DNA of 27,477 bases from Lentimicrobiaceae bacterium (GTDB lineage: Bacteria; Bacteroidota; Bacteroidia; Bacteroidales; WCHB1-69): the NCBI GenBank assembly GCA_009776395.1, contig WRNX01000007.1, positions 1 through 27,477 of the forward strand, in the 5' to 3' direction. A program made the position numbers and the translations under genes. Shown in pieces: positions 14,295 to 21,930 of the stretch. The first letter of the stretch is position 1; the number at the start of each line of letters is the position of its first letter. Below the pieces are notes generated by a model. The model did no database searches. It was given only the letters and a program-made list of their open reading frames with translations, and had not been told where the DNA came from.

Positions 14295-14918
14295 TTAGTA
14301 ATCAGTAATTCGTAATTTATTCGAGCGGCTCAATCCTATTGGATTAATGCCGGGTTTTCCTTCTGGAATAGCATGGTTATTTTTTTCAAAATATTCTACC
14401 CAATAAAGCAAAAATTCATCAGTTCCCTCTTTTTTGAAAGTCATGTTTGGGGTTTCAAAAAAAATAGGATCTCCGCTGGCATAAGCGTATGCATCATATA
14501 CCAATTCGCTGCAATAAAAAAGGTCGTTTTCCAAATCAAAGGTATAATCATATCCTTTTCCAAGATTAGAACAGGCTCTCCGAAGGGCGCCGTTTGTATA
14601 TTTTTGGTATTCCGGTATTAATTTGGCAATATACAATGGAGCATTTTTATTTTCTGTTTCAAAATCTTTCAAATTTGTATAAATAACGCCTTTATAAGGA
14701 ACTGCTTCAATAACAAATATGCCCGTATCTGTTACATTTACAATACCTACATGCGTAAAATTCAATTCTTTATCTTTCAATTTAGTAGTTTCTACAATTG
14801 ATTTTTCAAAATCGGAATTTTCGGAAGAAACAAAAATCAAGTCCCCATTACTGAGATTTTGGGCGATACCAATATTTAGAAATAGTGTTGAAATGATAAT
14901 AATAAACAAGTGTTGCAT
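14295..14918 (-). CDS. YiiX-like permuted papain-fold amidase, exported
   Basis: A 207-residue protein with a signal peptide (about 1-19, cleavage near IGIA-Q). It belongs to the YiiX/NlpC-P60 superfamily with permuted order, in which the His comes before the Cys. Visible motifs are NGDLIFV (24-30), FTHVGIV with His56, VIEAVP with Glu71, and DLFYCSELVYDAY with Cys136. Such enzymes cleave amide or acyl bonds in cell-wall peptides or lipids; the substrate here is unknown. It probably acts in the periplasm. It is first in a two-gene unit with yjbQ and diverges from atpF across 253 bp. Confidence 0.85.
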   Translation of the reverse strand: MQHLFIIIISTLFLNIGIAQNLSNGDLIFVSSENSDFEKSIVETTKLKDKELNFTHVGIVNVTDTGIFVIEAVPYKGVIYTNLKDFETENKNAPLYIAKLIPEYQKYTNGALRRACSNLGKGYDYTFDLENDLFYCSELVYDAYAYASGDPIFFETPNMTFKKEGTDEFLLYWVEYFEKNNHAIPEGKPGINPIGLSRSNKLRITDY

Positions 14919-15171
14919 AATGATGTAGTGAGACTTTTAATTCGTAATTGAAAAATGTTGGGTACAAAAGAAATCATTAAAAATATAAACTAAAAAGAAT
15001 TATAATTATTATCCAAATAAATTTGTTTCTATTTTTCTATTTCTCATTGGTTGTATTTTTTCAAGATATCATTCATCTCGTAGAAGAAATTTTAAGAATT
15101 TTTTTATTAGAATTTGGTTTTGAATTTTAGGAGAATTTTTATACTTTTGCACCCCTTGATGAAATTTTTTT
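14919..15171. other. Divergent intergenic region between the YiiX-like gene and atpF
   Basis: Very AT-rich. It contains the atpF promoter near its right end and no convincing promoter for the minus-strand gene. On the minus strand a TTTATTTG lies at 15013-15020, resembling weaker elements elsewhere, but about 95 bases from the start codon. I see no RNA gene or conserved ORF in it. Confidence 0.5.
15119..15149 (+). promoter_or_regulatory. Complete -33/-7 promoter for atpF
   Basis: TTTG at 15119-15122, a 19-bp spacer, and TACTTTTG at 15142-15149 followed by CA. This is the best match in the window to the Bacteroidota housekeeping promoter. The last G is 23 bases before the atpF ATG. Confidence 0.75.
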
Positions 15172-15663
15172 ATGAAACTCATTACCCCCTCTTTCGGATT
15201 GATTTTTTGGATGCTCATCGGCTTTGGTATCCTATTTTTTATTTTAGCAAAATTTGCATGGCCCGTCATAACAAAAATGATTAATGAAAGAGAACAGTTT
15301 ATCCAGCAACAACTTACAGAAGCAGAAACAGTGCGCCAAGAAATGAAAAACCTGAAATCTGAACATCAGCAGTTGTTGGTTGAAGCAAAAGATGAACGTG
15401 ATAAAATTTTAGCGGACGCCCGAAAGATGATTGCAAAAATGAACGATGAAGCTAAAATTAGACAAGAAAAAGAAACCGATATCATGATGTTGGAAACCCG
15501 CAAAGCAATCGAAAACGAAAAAATGAAAGCAATTACTGACATCAAAAACGAAATTGCTAATCTTTCTATTGAAGTGGCGGAAAAAATTCTTCGCGAAGAA
15601 CTTAAAGATTCATCACGACAAGAAGAAATCATTCAGAAATGGGTGGAAGATATTAAAATTTAA
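15172..15663 (+). CDS. atpF: F-type ATP synthase subunit b
   Basis: The peripheral stalk that holds the F1 head to the membrane sector. The 163-residue protein has one N-terminal membrane helix (about 8-30, FWMLIGFGILFFILAKFAWPVI) and then a long charged coiled coil (about 35-155) rich in Glu, Lys and Gln. The REQFIQQQLTEAE and AEKIL segments are typical of subunit b. In most bacteria it sits between atpE and atpH. Here it has its own promoter and is followed after 10 bp by a lipoprotein gene, with no other F-type gene visible. A different coiled-coil membrane protein is the alternative, but the match in length and layout is good. Confidence 0.93.
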   Translation: MKLITPSFGLIFWMLIGFGILFFILAKFAWPVITKMINEREQFIQQQLTEAETVRQEMKNLKSEHQQLLVEAKDERDKILADARKMIAKMNDEAKIRQEKETDIMMLETRKAIENEKMKAITDIKNEIANLSIEVAEKILREELKDSSRQEEIIQKWVEDIKI

Positions 15664-15673
15664 TATACAAATT

Positions 15674-16516
15674 ATGAATAAATTACGAATTTTTTTAATG
15701 TTATTTTTGAGCATCATTATGTTTGCTGGATGCCAAAAATGGGGTGAACCCGATTTTAAAATTGAAGATTGGACGCCACCTTATGGTACCCAACCTCAAC
15801 ATTTTTGGACAATCAATAGTAGAAATGTTTTGGGTAAACATGTGAATAGTACATCGCCCGATTCACTTGTAAGTTACACTTTAGGACCTTATCTTCGTTA
15901 TGTTAGAGCCGTAGTAGTTAGTTCGGATGAGGGCGGAAATTATTATAAATCAATGGTAATACAAGATTCTACAGGAGGCGTGGAATTAGAATTGGATATG
16001 TCGGGATTGTATAATACTTATCCTGTTGGGCAAAAAATTGTGCTCGTTTGTAATGGATTGGTTATCGGAGATTATAATAACCTTAAGCAAATAGGTTGGA
16101 TATATAATGAAACGCAAGTAGGAAGAATTAATTCTTTGTTTTTTGACAACTATATTATTAAGGATGGAATGCCCAGTCTAAAAAATGTTCCAAAACCATT
16201 AACAAACAATGAAATAGATTTTTTAACACATGATGATGTGAATAAGTTAGTGCGTTTAGAAGGAGTTACTTTTAATGAGAATGCCATCGGAGAACCCCTC
16301 TCATATAATGATTTTTCTACAGACTGGACAATCAATGTACCTGTAAAAGGAGGCAAGCAACCCATAACAGTTCGTACTTCTAACTATGCGAAATTCAGAA
16401 ATATGATCATTGAAAGAAGAGAATATAATCTTACCGGAATATTAACTGTTTACAGGGATACCTATCAATTAATGATTAGAACCAAAGAGGATATTGTGCC
16501 TGCCGTAGAGGAATAA
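15674..16516 (+). CDS. DUF5689 domain lipoprotein
   Basis: A 280-residue lipoprotein. The open frame runs further upstream into atpF, but the ATG at 15674 gives a proper signal: MNKLRIF, a hydrophobic stretch, then FAGC with Cys20 as the lipidated residue. Residues about 60-270 fit the DUF5689 family of Bacteroidota surface proteins. Marks are YLRYVRAVVVSSDEGGNYYKSMVIQD, GGVELELDMSG, and a closing LTGILTVYRDTYQLMIRTKEDI strand. Such domains resemble OB-fold nuclease-associated or carbohydrate-related surface modules; no enzymatic residues are obvious. It lies 10 bp after atpF and converges on the response regulator. The pairing with atpF has no obvious functional logic. Confidence 0.85.
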   Translation: MNKLRIFLMLFLSIIMFAGCQKWGEPDFKIEDWTPPYGTQPQHFWTINSRNVLGKHVNSTSPDSLVSYTLGPYLRYVRAVVVSSDEGGNYYKSMVIQDSTGGVELELDMSGLYNTYPVGQKIVLVCNGLVIGDYNNLKQIGWIYNETQVGRINSLFFDNYIIKDGMPSLKNVPKPLTNNEIDFLTHDDVNKLVRLEGVTFNENAIGEPLSYNDFSTDWTINVPVKGGKQPITVRTSNYAKFRNMIIERREYNLTGILTVYRDTYQLMIRTKEDIVPAVEE

Positions 16517-16617
16517 ACAATTAAATTTGATTTTAAAAATCAGATACTTTAGCAAATGGTTGGAGTAGAGAATCATTGACGGGATCAGCAATTCTAAAAT
16601 TATTTAACTAACAGCCA

Positions 16618-17397
16618 TTATTCATTAATCCTAAGTATGTACCCAATTCCGTGAACATTAATTATCTCTACTTTTGGTTCATAGCAGGGTTTATTACTAT
16701 CTCTTTTTTCTTTATCAGTAATAATATTTTTAGGAAGTTCATCTTCTTCTGATAGAATATATTTTCTTATTTTTGAAATGACTACGTCCAAGCTTCTTCC
16801 CATTGCAGCCTTTGATTCTCCCCAAATTTCTTTTGTAATAATCTCTCTTGGAATCAATTTGTTTTTGTAATCATACATCAGTTTTAGCAATTTTGCCTCT
16901 TTGCGAGTAAGCTGAAAAATTTTCTCTCTTTTTATTAATTTTAATTCGCTATAATTGAATTGAATGTTTCCAAATTCAAAGATTATCTCTTTGGATAAGA
17001 TATTGTTTTTAGAATTCGTACCATATCTTTTCAATACGGCTTCCATACGGAGTAGTAACTCTTCTGTACTAAAAGGTTTAGTTACATAATCATCACATCC
17101 TGCTTTAAATCCTTTTATTCTGTCTTCTTTGCTGTCTTTTGCTGTTACAAAAATTACCGGTAATTCAGGTGAAATGTTATGCAGTTCGTTTATCACCATA
17201 TATCCATCTTTTTTTGGCAATCCAATGTCTAATAAGCATATGTCACAACATCCTTTATAATAACCTTTAATAGCCGCTTCTCCGTCTCCAAAATCAATCA
17301 CGTCATAGTTCATCATTTCGAAGTAGTCTTTAAGTACTAAACGTAAATTTTGACTATCTTCAACAAGCATAATTTTTGTTTTTTTTGAGTTTTTCAT
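16618..17397 (-). CDS. OmpR-family response regulator with an insertion in its DNA-binding domain
   Basis: A 259-residue two-component regulator. The receiver has the acidic pocket Glu13/Asp14, the phosphorylated Asp57 (CLLDIGLP), Thr85 and Lys107. The winged-helix domain (about 138-259) has FQLTRKEAKLL, then IWGE, and the recognition helix GRSLDVVISKIRKY. The final hairpin IINVHGIGYIL is intact. Between the recognition helix and that hairpin lie about 20 more residues than usual (215-240, charged, EEDELPKNIITDKEKRDSNK). This resembles RprY-type regulators otherwise. No histidine kinase is adjacent, so it is an orphan here. It is convergent with the lipoprotein gene and divergent from the rhomboid gene. 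Confidence 0.93.
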   Translation of the reverse strand: MKNSKKTKIMLVEDSQNLRLVLKDYFEMMNYDVIDFGDGEAAIKGYYKGCCDICLLDIGLPKKDGYMVINELHNISPELPVIFVTAKDSKEDRIKGFKAGCDDYVTKPFSTEELLLRMEAVLKRYGTNSKNNILSKEIIFEFGNIQFNYSELKLIKREKIFQLTRKEAKLLKLMYDYKNKLIPREIITKEIWGESKAAMGRSLDVVISKIRKYILSEEDELPKNIITDKEKRDSNKPCYEPKVEIINVHGIGYILRINE

Positions 17398-17553
17398 TAT
17401 GATATTTTGAAAATTAAATAGTTGTTATTGTTTTTATACTGTTATTTAATGTAATCGTTTTTATTGTGTGAAATATTGTATAAAAAACAAATTTGATAAA
17501 TCACATAAATCCAAAACATTTTTTTATTTTTTTATGTATCTATTAATTTAATA

Positions 17554-17561
17554 TACTTTTG
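17554..17561 (+). promoter_or_regulatory. -7 promoter element for the rhomboid gene
   Basis: TACTTTTG followed by CG, with the G 17 bases before the ATG at 17578. It is a full TAnnTTTG match without a clear -33 element. Confidence 0.6.
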
Positions 17562-17577
17562 CGCAAATTTTATCTTG

Positions 17578-18267
17578 ATGCAATCCACCCAAGAAACTAA
17601 ATCTATTCTACCAATTCAGAAAGAAACCTCAAAAGAATTTGAAAAAAAATTTTTTTTTCAAGCAATTCTAAAGGCTATTATCATAGTAACTATTCTTTGG
17701 GTTGTTTTTCTAATTAACGATATGTTTGGGTTGCATTGGAACGAATATGGATTAGTTCCTAGAAAAATAAACGGATTATTCGGTATTATCACCATGCACT
17801 TTTTGCATGGTGACTACGCTCATCTCTTTTCAAATTCAGTACCTTTACTGGTATTATTATTTTCAATTTTTTATTTTTTTCATCCAAAAGCCTTACTTAT
17901 ATTATTAATGTCCTTGTTTATTGTAGGGATTTTAACATGGATTATTGGCACCGATGGCATCCATATTGGCGCTAGTGGAATTGTGTATGCGTTGGCATTC
18001 TTTTTAGTAATCATATCTATATTAAAACAAGAAACTAAGTTGATGGCATACTCGCTCATTATCATTTTTTTATACGGGAGCATTGTGTGGGGGTTTTTTC
18101 CACAATTGTTTCCCGATAAACATATTTCATGGGAAGGACATTTAGCAGGCGCTATTGCAGGTATTGTGCTGGCTTTTTTTTATAAAGATGAAGGACCAGA
18201 AAAAAAAGTCTATTTTGAAGATGAAGAAGAAAATGAAATTGAGAGGTTAGAAGATGAGATGATTTAG
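17578..18267 (+). CDS. Rhomboid family intramembrane serine protease
   Basis: A 229-residue membrane protein from the ATG at 17578 (a TTG one codon upstream is an unlikely start). It has about six membrane helices. The catalytic pair is visible: Ser133 in HIGASGIVYAL (GxSG) and His188 in WEGHLAGAIAG. The HGDYAHLFSNSVPL segment (77-90) supplies the conserved Asn86 of the oxyanion site. Rhomboids cut single-pass membrane proteins within or near the bilayer. A soluble N-terminal stretch (about 25 residues) and an acidic C-terminal tail after the last helix (EDEEENEIERLEDE) extend into the cytoplasm. Substrates are unknown. It has its own promoter and may read through into pth. Confidence 0.92.
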   Translation: MQSTQETKSILPIQKETSKEFEKKFFFQAILKAIIIVTILWVVFLINDMFGLHWNEYGLVPRKINGLFGIITMHFLHGDYAHLFSNSVPLLVLLFSIFYFFHPKALLILLMSLFIVGILTWIIGTDGIHIGASGIVYALAFFLVIISILKQETKLMAYSLIIIFLYGSIVWGFFPQLFPDKHISWEGHLAGAIAGIVLAFFYKDEGPEKKVYFEDEEENEIERLEDEMI

Positions 18268-18348
18268 AGGATGTGATGAGTTAATGGGTTATTATAAAGA
18301 ACATAATATAGATGTAAAAAAAAGTTTCATAAAACCTTGCAAAATTTC

Positions 18349-18924
18349 ATGAACTCAAAAAAATATCTTATCGTTGGACTTGGAAACGCCGAGCAAAAAT
18401 ACTCTGGCACAAGGCATAATATTGGTTTTGAAGTAGTAAACTCTTTGGCAAAAAAATTAGAGGTTAGCTTTACATCCAAAAGATACGCATACAAAGCGGA
18501 AGCAAAATATAAAGGGAGAACATTGGTTTTGATTATGCCTACCACCTATATGAACTTAAGCGGGAATGCTGTGAGATATTGGGTGGAAAAAGAAGAAGTA
18601 GAGTTAACTAATCTGTTGGTTATATCCGATGATATTGATTTGCCGGTAGCTACTCTCCGCTTGCGGCCAAAAGGAGGTGGCGGCTCACACAACGGAATGA
18701 ATCACATTATTGAGATACTACAACACCAAAACTTCCCACGAATGAGATTTGGAATAGGAAAAAACTATCCAAAAGGATACCAAATGGAATATGTATTGGG
18801 AAGTTTTTTCCCCGAAGAACAAGAACTAGTGAAGGGAACTGTTGAAAAAGCAGTAGAAGCATGTCTGTTGTTCTGCACCGCAGGACTGCAGAGAGCAATG
18901 AATACAATAAATAATAGTGAGTAA
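18349..18924 (+). CDS. pth: Peptidyl-tRNA hydrolase
   Basis: Frees tRNA from peptidyl-tRNA that has dropped off the ribosome. From the ATG at 18349 it is 191 residues; a TTG at 18337 would add four and is unlikely. The catalytic set is present: Asn12 (VGLGN), His23 (GTRHNIGF), Asn69 (TTYMNLSG) and Asp95 (VISDDIDLP). The GGGGSHNGMNHI loop and the RFGIGK strand are typical. The stop is 2 bp before the rsmD start, so the two are surely co-transcribed. Confidence 0.96.
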   Translation: MNSKKYLIVGLGNAEQKYSGTRHNIGFEVVNSLAKKLEVSFTSKRYAYKAEAKYKGRTLVLIMPTTYMNLSGNAVRYWVEKEEVELTNLLVISDDIDLPVATLRLRPKGGGGSHNGMNHIIEILQHQNFPRMRFGIGKNYPKGYQMEYVLGSFFPEEQELVKGTVEKAVEACLLFCTAGLQRAMNTINNSE

Positions 18925-18926
18925 CC

Positions 18927-19472
18927 ATGCGTATCATACAAGGTAAAAATAAAGGCAGACACATTGAAGCGCCTGCATCATTGCCGGTGAGGCCAACTAC
19001 CGATTTGGGTAAAGAAAGTTTGTTCAATATTTTAAACAACTATTTTTTTTTCGACAAAATTACAGTATTAGACTTATTTTCAGGCACAGGAAATATCTCT
19101 TATGAATTTGCTTCACGAGGGGCAATTTCTGTAACTTCTGTGGACAATTATCAAGAATGCGTAAATTTTATACGAAAAACTGCAGAAAAATTGCAATTTG
19201 AACAACTTAATGTGATAAAAGAAGATGCTTTTTCTTTTGTGGAAAGTTCGCGCCAAAAATTTGACATCATTTTTGCAGATCCTCCTTATGAATTAAAAGG
19301 GTGGGAAAAAATAGTAGAACATGTTTTTACAAATCAACTTTTAAAACCATGTGGTTGGCTTATTTTAGAACATTCACAAGACTACAATTTTTCGAAACAT
19401 CCTAATTTTTACGAACATAGAAAATATGGAAAATTGAATTTTTCGTTTTTGGTGAATTTTGAAATAAATTAA
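18927..19472 (+). CDS. rsmD: 16S rRNA (guanine966-N2)-methyltransferase
   Basis: Methylates one guanine of 16S rRNA in the assembled small subunit. The 181-residue protein starts MRIIQGKNKGRHI, with RPTTDLGKESLFNIL, the family's N-terminal signature. The SAM site is VLDLFSGTGN (47-56) and the catalytic motif is DPPY (118-121). The acidic SVD (71-73) would bind the ribose of SAM. Everything expected is in place. It follows pth by 2 bp. The next gene has its own candidate promoter. Confidence 0.95.
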   Translation: MRIIQGKNKGRHIEAPASLPVRPTTDLGKESLFNILNNYFFFDKITVLDLFSGTGNISYEFASRGAISVTSVDNYQECVNFIRKTAEKLQFEQLNVIKEDAFSFVESSRQKFDIIFADPPYELKGWEKIVEHVFTNQLLKPCGWLILEHSQDYNFSKHPNFYEHRKYGKLNFSFLVNFEIN

Positions 19473-19575
19473 TAATTAGAAGAGGCGGAAAGTATTTTAT
19501 AAAATTATTGCAATAAAACAAAGATAATTTTTCTGAATTAAAAACTACACAATGTTATTATTTAATTTTTTCGTG

Positions 19576-19583
19576 TTTATTTG
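19576..19583 (+). promoter_or_regulatory. Variant -7 element for the C25 peptidase
   Basis: TTTATTTG followed by CA, a near match to TAnnTTTG with T in place of A at the second position. The G is 23 bases before the ATG, the same distance as for atpF and similar to other promoters here. The same variant lies 21 bases before tadA. Confidence 0.4.
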
Positions 19584-19605
19584 CACTTAAATATTATTTT
19601 CCCCA

Positions 19606-21903
19606 ATGAAAAATATCATTCTTCTTTTTTTATCTATATTGGCGCTCTTTTCTTTTTCCTTACAAGCGCAAGTAAATTACAAAATTAATGAAAATTCTTA
19701 TCAAAAAATTGATATCTCATTTGTTTTTGGAGATTTAAAAAAAGTAGATGTGAAGATTGATGAAAGTTTTTTTTCGCGCATTTTTATAGATGGATGCGCA
19801 GGAAGTAAAAATATTGGAGACCCTGAACTTCCTGTTTCCGTAAGTATGCTCGAAATTCCTGTTTTTGGAGATTATGTGCTGAATGTGTATGGTAAAGATT
19901 ATGAAATTATTGATGCTAAAACTTTAGAAATCAATTTTCCCATCTATCCTTCACAGCCCTCTATTTCAAAATCTCACAGAGGTAACGTAGAATTTGTTCA
20001 AAACCTTACCACTTATCAAACCGATAACTTTTATGCGTTGCCGTTAGCAAGATTTGAAAAAGTTGGAATGATGCGAAATGTGAATTTGGGGCAACTGTAT
20101 GTGTCTCCGGTTCAATACAATCCTGTAACCAACGAAATTAAGATATATAAAGAGATTGATGTGGAAATTCTTTTCAAAAAAGTGGAATTGGTTAAAACAC
20201 AAATGATCAAAGATTTACATGATTGCCCATTATTCCACTCTTCAATTGTGATTAATCCAATAATAACTAAAAAGGCAGAATTTGAAAACACCCCTATTAA
20301 ATATTTAATTGTTGCACATGAGATATTTAGAGGAGAATTAGATGAGTTTATTTCATGGAAAAAAAGAAAGGGTTTTTTAGTAGAAATTGCTTATACAGAT
20401 GAAAATAGCGTTGGAACAACTACAACTTCTATTGCAAATTTCATTAAATCACATTATGATAATGCTACAATTGAAAATCCTGCACCAACTTTTGTTTTGT
20501 TAGTGGGGGATGTGCAGCAAATACCAACTTTTACAGGAGCAGGCATGTATGGCAGCAATCCTCATCCCACCGATTTATATTATTTTACATGGGCAGATGA
20601 AAATTTTCCCTGTTGCTACTATGGGCGCTTTTCCGCTCAAAATATAGTGCAACTAACTCCACAAATTGACAAAACTTTACAATATGAGCAATTTACCATG
20701 CCAAATCCCGACTATTTAAATAGTGCCGTTTTAGTTGCTGGATATGATCCGTCTCATCTTTATGCGCCAGTTTATGGAAACGGATTTGTGGAATATGTTT
20801 CGCAGAATTATGCTACTACCGAATATGGATACGACAATGTATATGCCCACTACCATCCGTGTTCATCTGAAGCTGCGCAAATTCGTACAGAAATAGGTGA
20901 AGGAGTGGGCATTGCAAATTATACAGCACATTGCGGTACAAGCGGTTGGAGTAATCCCACTTTCAATACCAACCATATTAAAGATATGAATAATTTGAAT
21001 AAATATGGATTAATGATTGGAAGTTGCTGTGAGTCAAATAAATTCGACGTAAATGAATGCTTTGGAGAGGCACTGCTTCGCGCAGAAGGAAAAGGCGCTG
21101 TAGGCTATATCGGCGGTTCTGATTATACCTACTGGGACGAAGACTACTATTGGAGTATTGGACTAAGAACTTCCTGTACGGCAACCCCAACTTACAACCC
21201 TTTACAATTGGGTGCTTACGACAGATTGTTTCACACACACAACGAAGATAATAATTCATGGATGACTACTTTCGGATCTATGATAAAATCAGGAAATGAA
21301 GCCGTACAATCCTCTACTACTGATCTAAAAAAATATTATTGGGAAATTTACCACCTCATGGGCGATCCCTCTATTATGACTTACTTAACAAAACCATCTT
21401 TAATGCAGGTAGAAATAAATAATGTTATTCCTTTGGGAACAAATAGTTTGAATGCAAAAGTGGCTCCCTTTTCTTATTGCGCATTAACCAATAGTGAAAA
21501 TGAACTTTTAAGCGCCGGTTTTGCTGATGCAGATGGTAATATTTCGTTAAAATTCAATCCAATAGAAGTATCTGCTCAGTATGAATTTGCAGCATGGGCG
21601 CAAAACTATGTTCAGTATTTTAAGACCATCTATTCAGGCAATGCAGCAATTCATTCTAACAATAAAGAAATGATATGTGTAATATCGCCAAATCCTGCAT
21701 ATTCTACTCTAACTATTGAAACAGAGAATAACATATCTTCTTATGTAATTATGGATCTTAGTGGCAAAACGCTTGTTTCACAACAAAATATAAACAACAA
21801 TAATGTTCAAGTTAATATTGCCTTGATGGCAAACGGAATTTATTTTGTTAAAGTAATTGATAATGAACAAAATATTGCAGTTCAGAAATTTGTAAAACTG
21901 TAA
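19606..21903 (+). CDS. Gingipain-like C25 cysteine peptidase with type IX secretion sorting domain
   Basis: A 765-residue secreted peptidase. The signal peptide is about residues 1-21 (SFSLQA-Q). A propeptide-like region follows to about 225. The C25 catalytic domain covers about 230-600, starting PIKYLIVAHEIFRGELDEFISWKKRKGF (cited as PIKYLIVAHEIFRG then DEFISWKKRKGF). Catalytic residues are probably His442 (YTAHCGTSGW) and Cys475 (IGSCCESNKF, with Cys474 adjacent). An Ig-like domain follows at about 600-680. The end (about 692-765) is a type A sorting domain: ISPNPAYSTLTIE, then NGIYFVKV and QKFVKL. The protein should pass the outer membrane by the Por system and be anchored or released there. 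Specificity cannot be told. Confidence 0.92.
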   Translation: MKNIILLFLSILALFSFSLQAQVNYKINENSYQKIDISFVFGDLKKVDVKIDESFFSRIFIDGCAGSKNIGDPELPVSVSMLEIPVFGDYVLNVYGKDYEIIDAKTLEINFPIYPSQPSISKSHRGNVEFVQNLTTYQTDNFYALPLARFEKVGMMRNVNLGQLYVSPVQYNPVTNEIKIYKEIDVEILFKKVELVKTQMIKDLHDCPLFHSSIVINPIITKKAEFENTPIKYLIVAHEIFRGELDEFISWKKRKGFLVEIAYTDENSVGTTTTSIANFIKSHYDNATIENPAPTFVLLVGDVQQIPTFTGAGMYGSNPHPTDLYYFTWADENFPCCYYGRFSAQNIVQLTPQIDKTLQYEQFTMPNPDYLNSAVLVAGYDPSHLYAPVYGNGFVEYVSQNYATTEYGYDNVYAHYHPCSSEAAQIRTEIGEGVGIANYTAHCGTSGWSNPTFNTNHIKDMNNLNKYGLMIGSCCESNKFDVNECFGEALLRAEGKGAVGYIGGSDYTYWDEDYYWSIGLRTSCTATPTYNPLQLGAYDRLFHTHNEDNNSWMTTFGSMIKSGNEAVQSSTTDLKKYYWEIYHLMGDPSIMTYLTKPSLMQVEINNVIPLGTNSLNAKVAPFSYCALTNSENELLSAGFADADGNISLKFNPIEVSAQYEFAAWAQNYVQYFKTIYSGNAAIHSNNKEMICVISPNPAYSTLTIETENNISSYVIMDLSGKTLVSQQNINNNNVQVNIALMANGIYFVKVIDNEQNIAVQKFVKL

Positions 21904-21930
21904 AAGAAAATTTGTTTTTCAATTACAGTT
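21896..21930. terminator. Bidirectional hairpin between the C25 peptidase and dxs
   Basis: AACTGTAA (21896-21903) pairs with TTACAGTT (21923-21930). Inside, after a 2x2 internal loop, GAAAA (21906-21910) pairs with TTTTC (21916-21920). The outer arms contain the stop codon of the peptidase and overlap that of dxs, so one hairpin could serve both converging genes. Confidence 0.55.

Noticed and set aside
15554..15673. A longer start for the DUF5689 lipoprotein overlapping atpF
   Set aside because: The extra 40 residues read through atpF coding sequence in another frame and would bury the lipoprotein signal; the ATG at 15674 gives a proper signal peptide and Cys20.
16524..16543. Small hairpin TGATTTT-A-AAAATCA between the lipoprotein and response regulator genes
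   Set aside because: A 7-bp AT-rich stem with a one-base loop cannot fold well and is a poor terminator.
18337..18348. TTG start four codons upstream for pth, and a similar one for ribH (11172)
   Set aside because: An ATG starts each protein at the usual family position.
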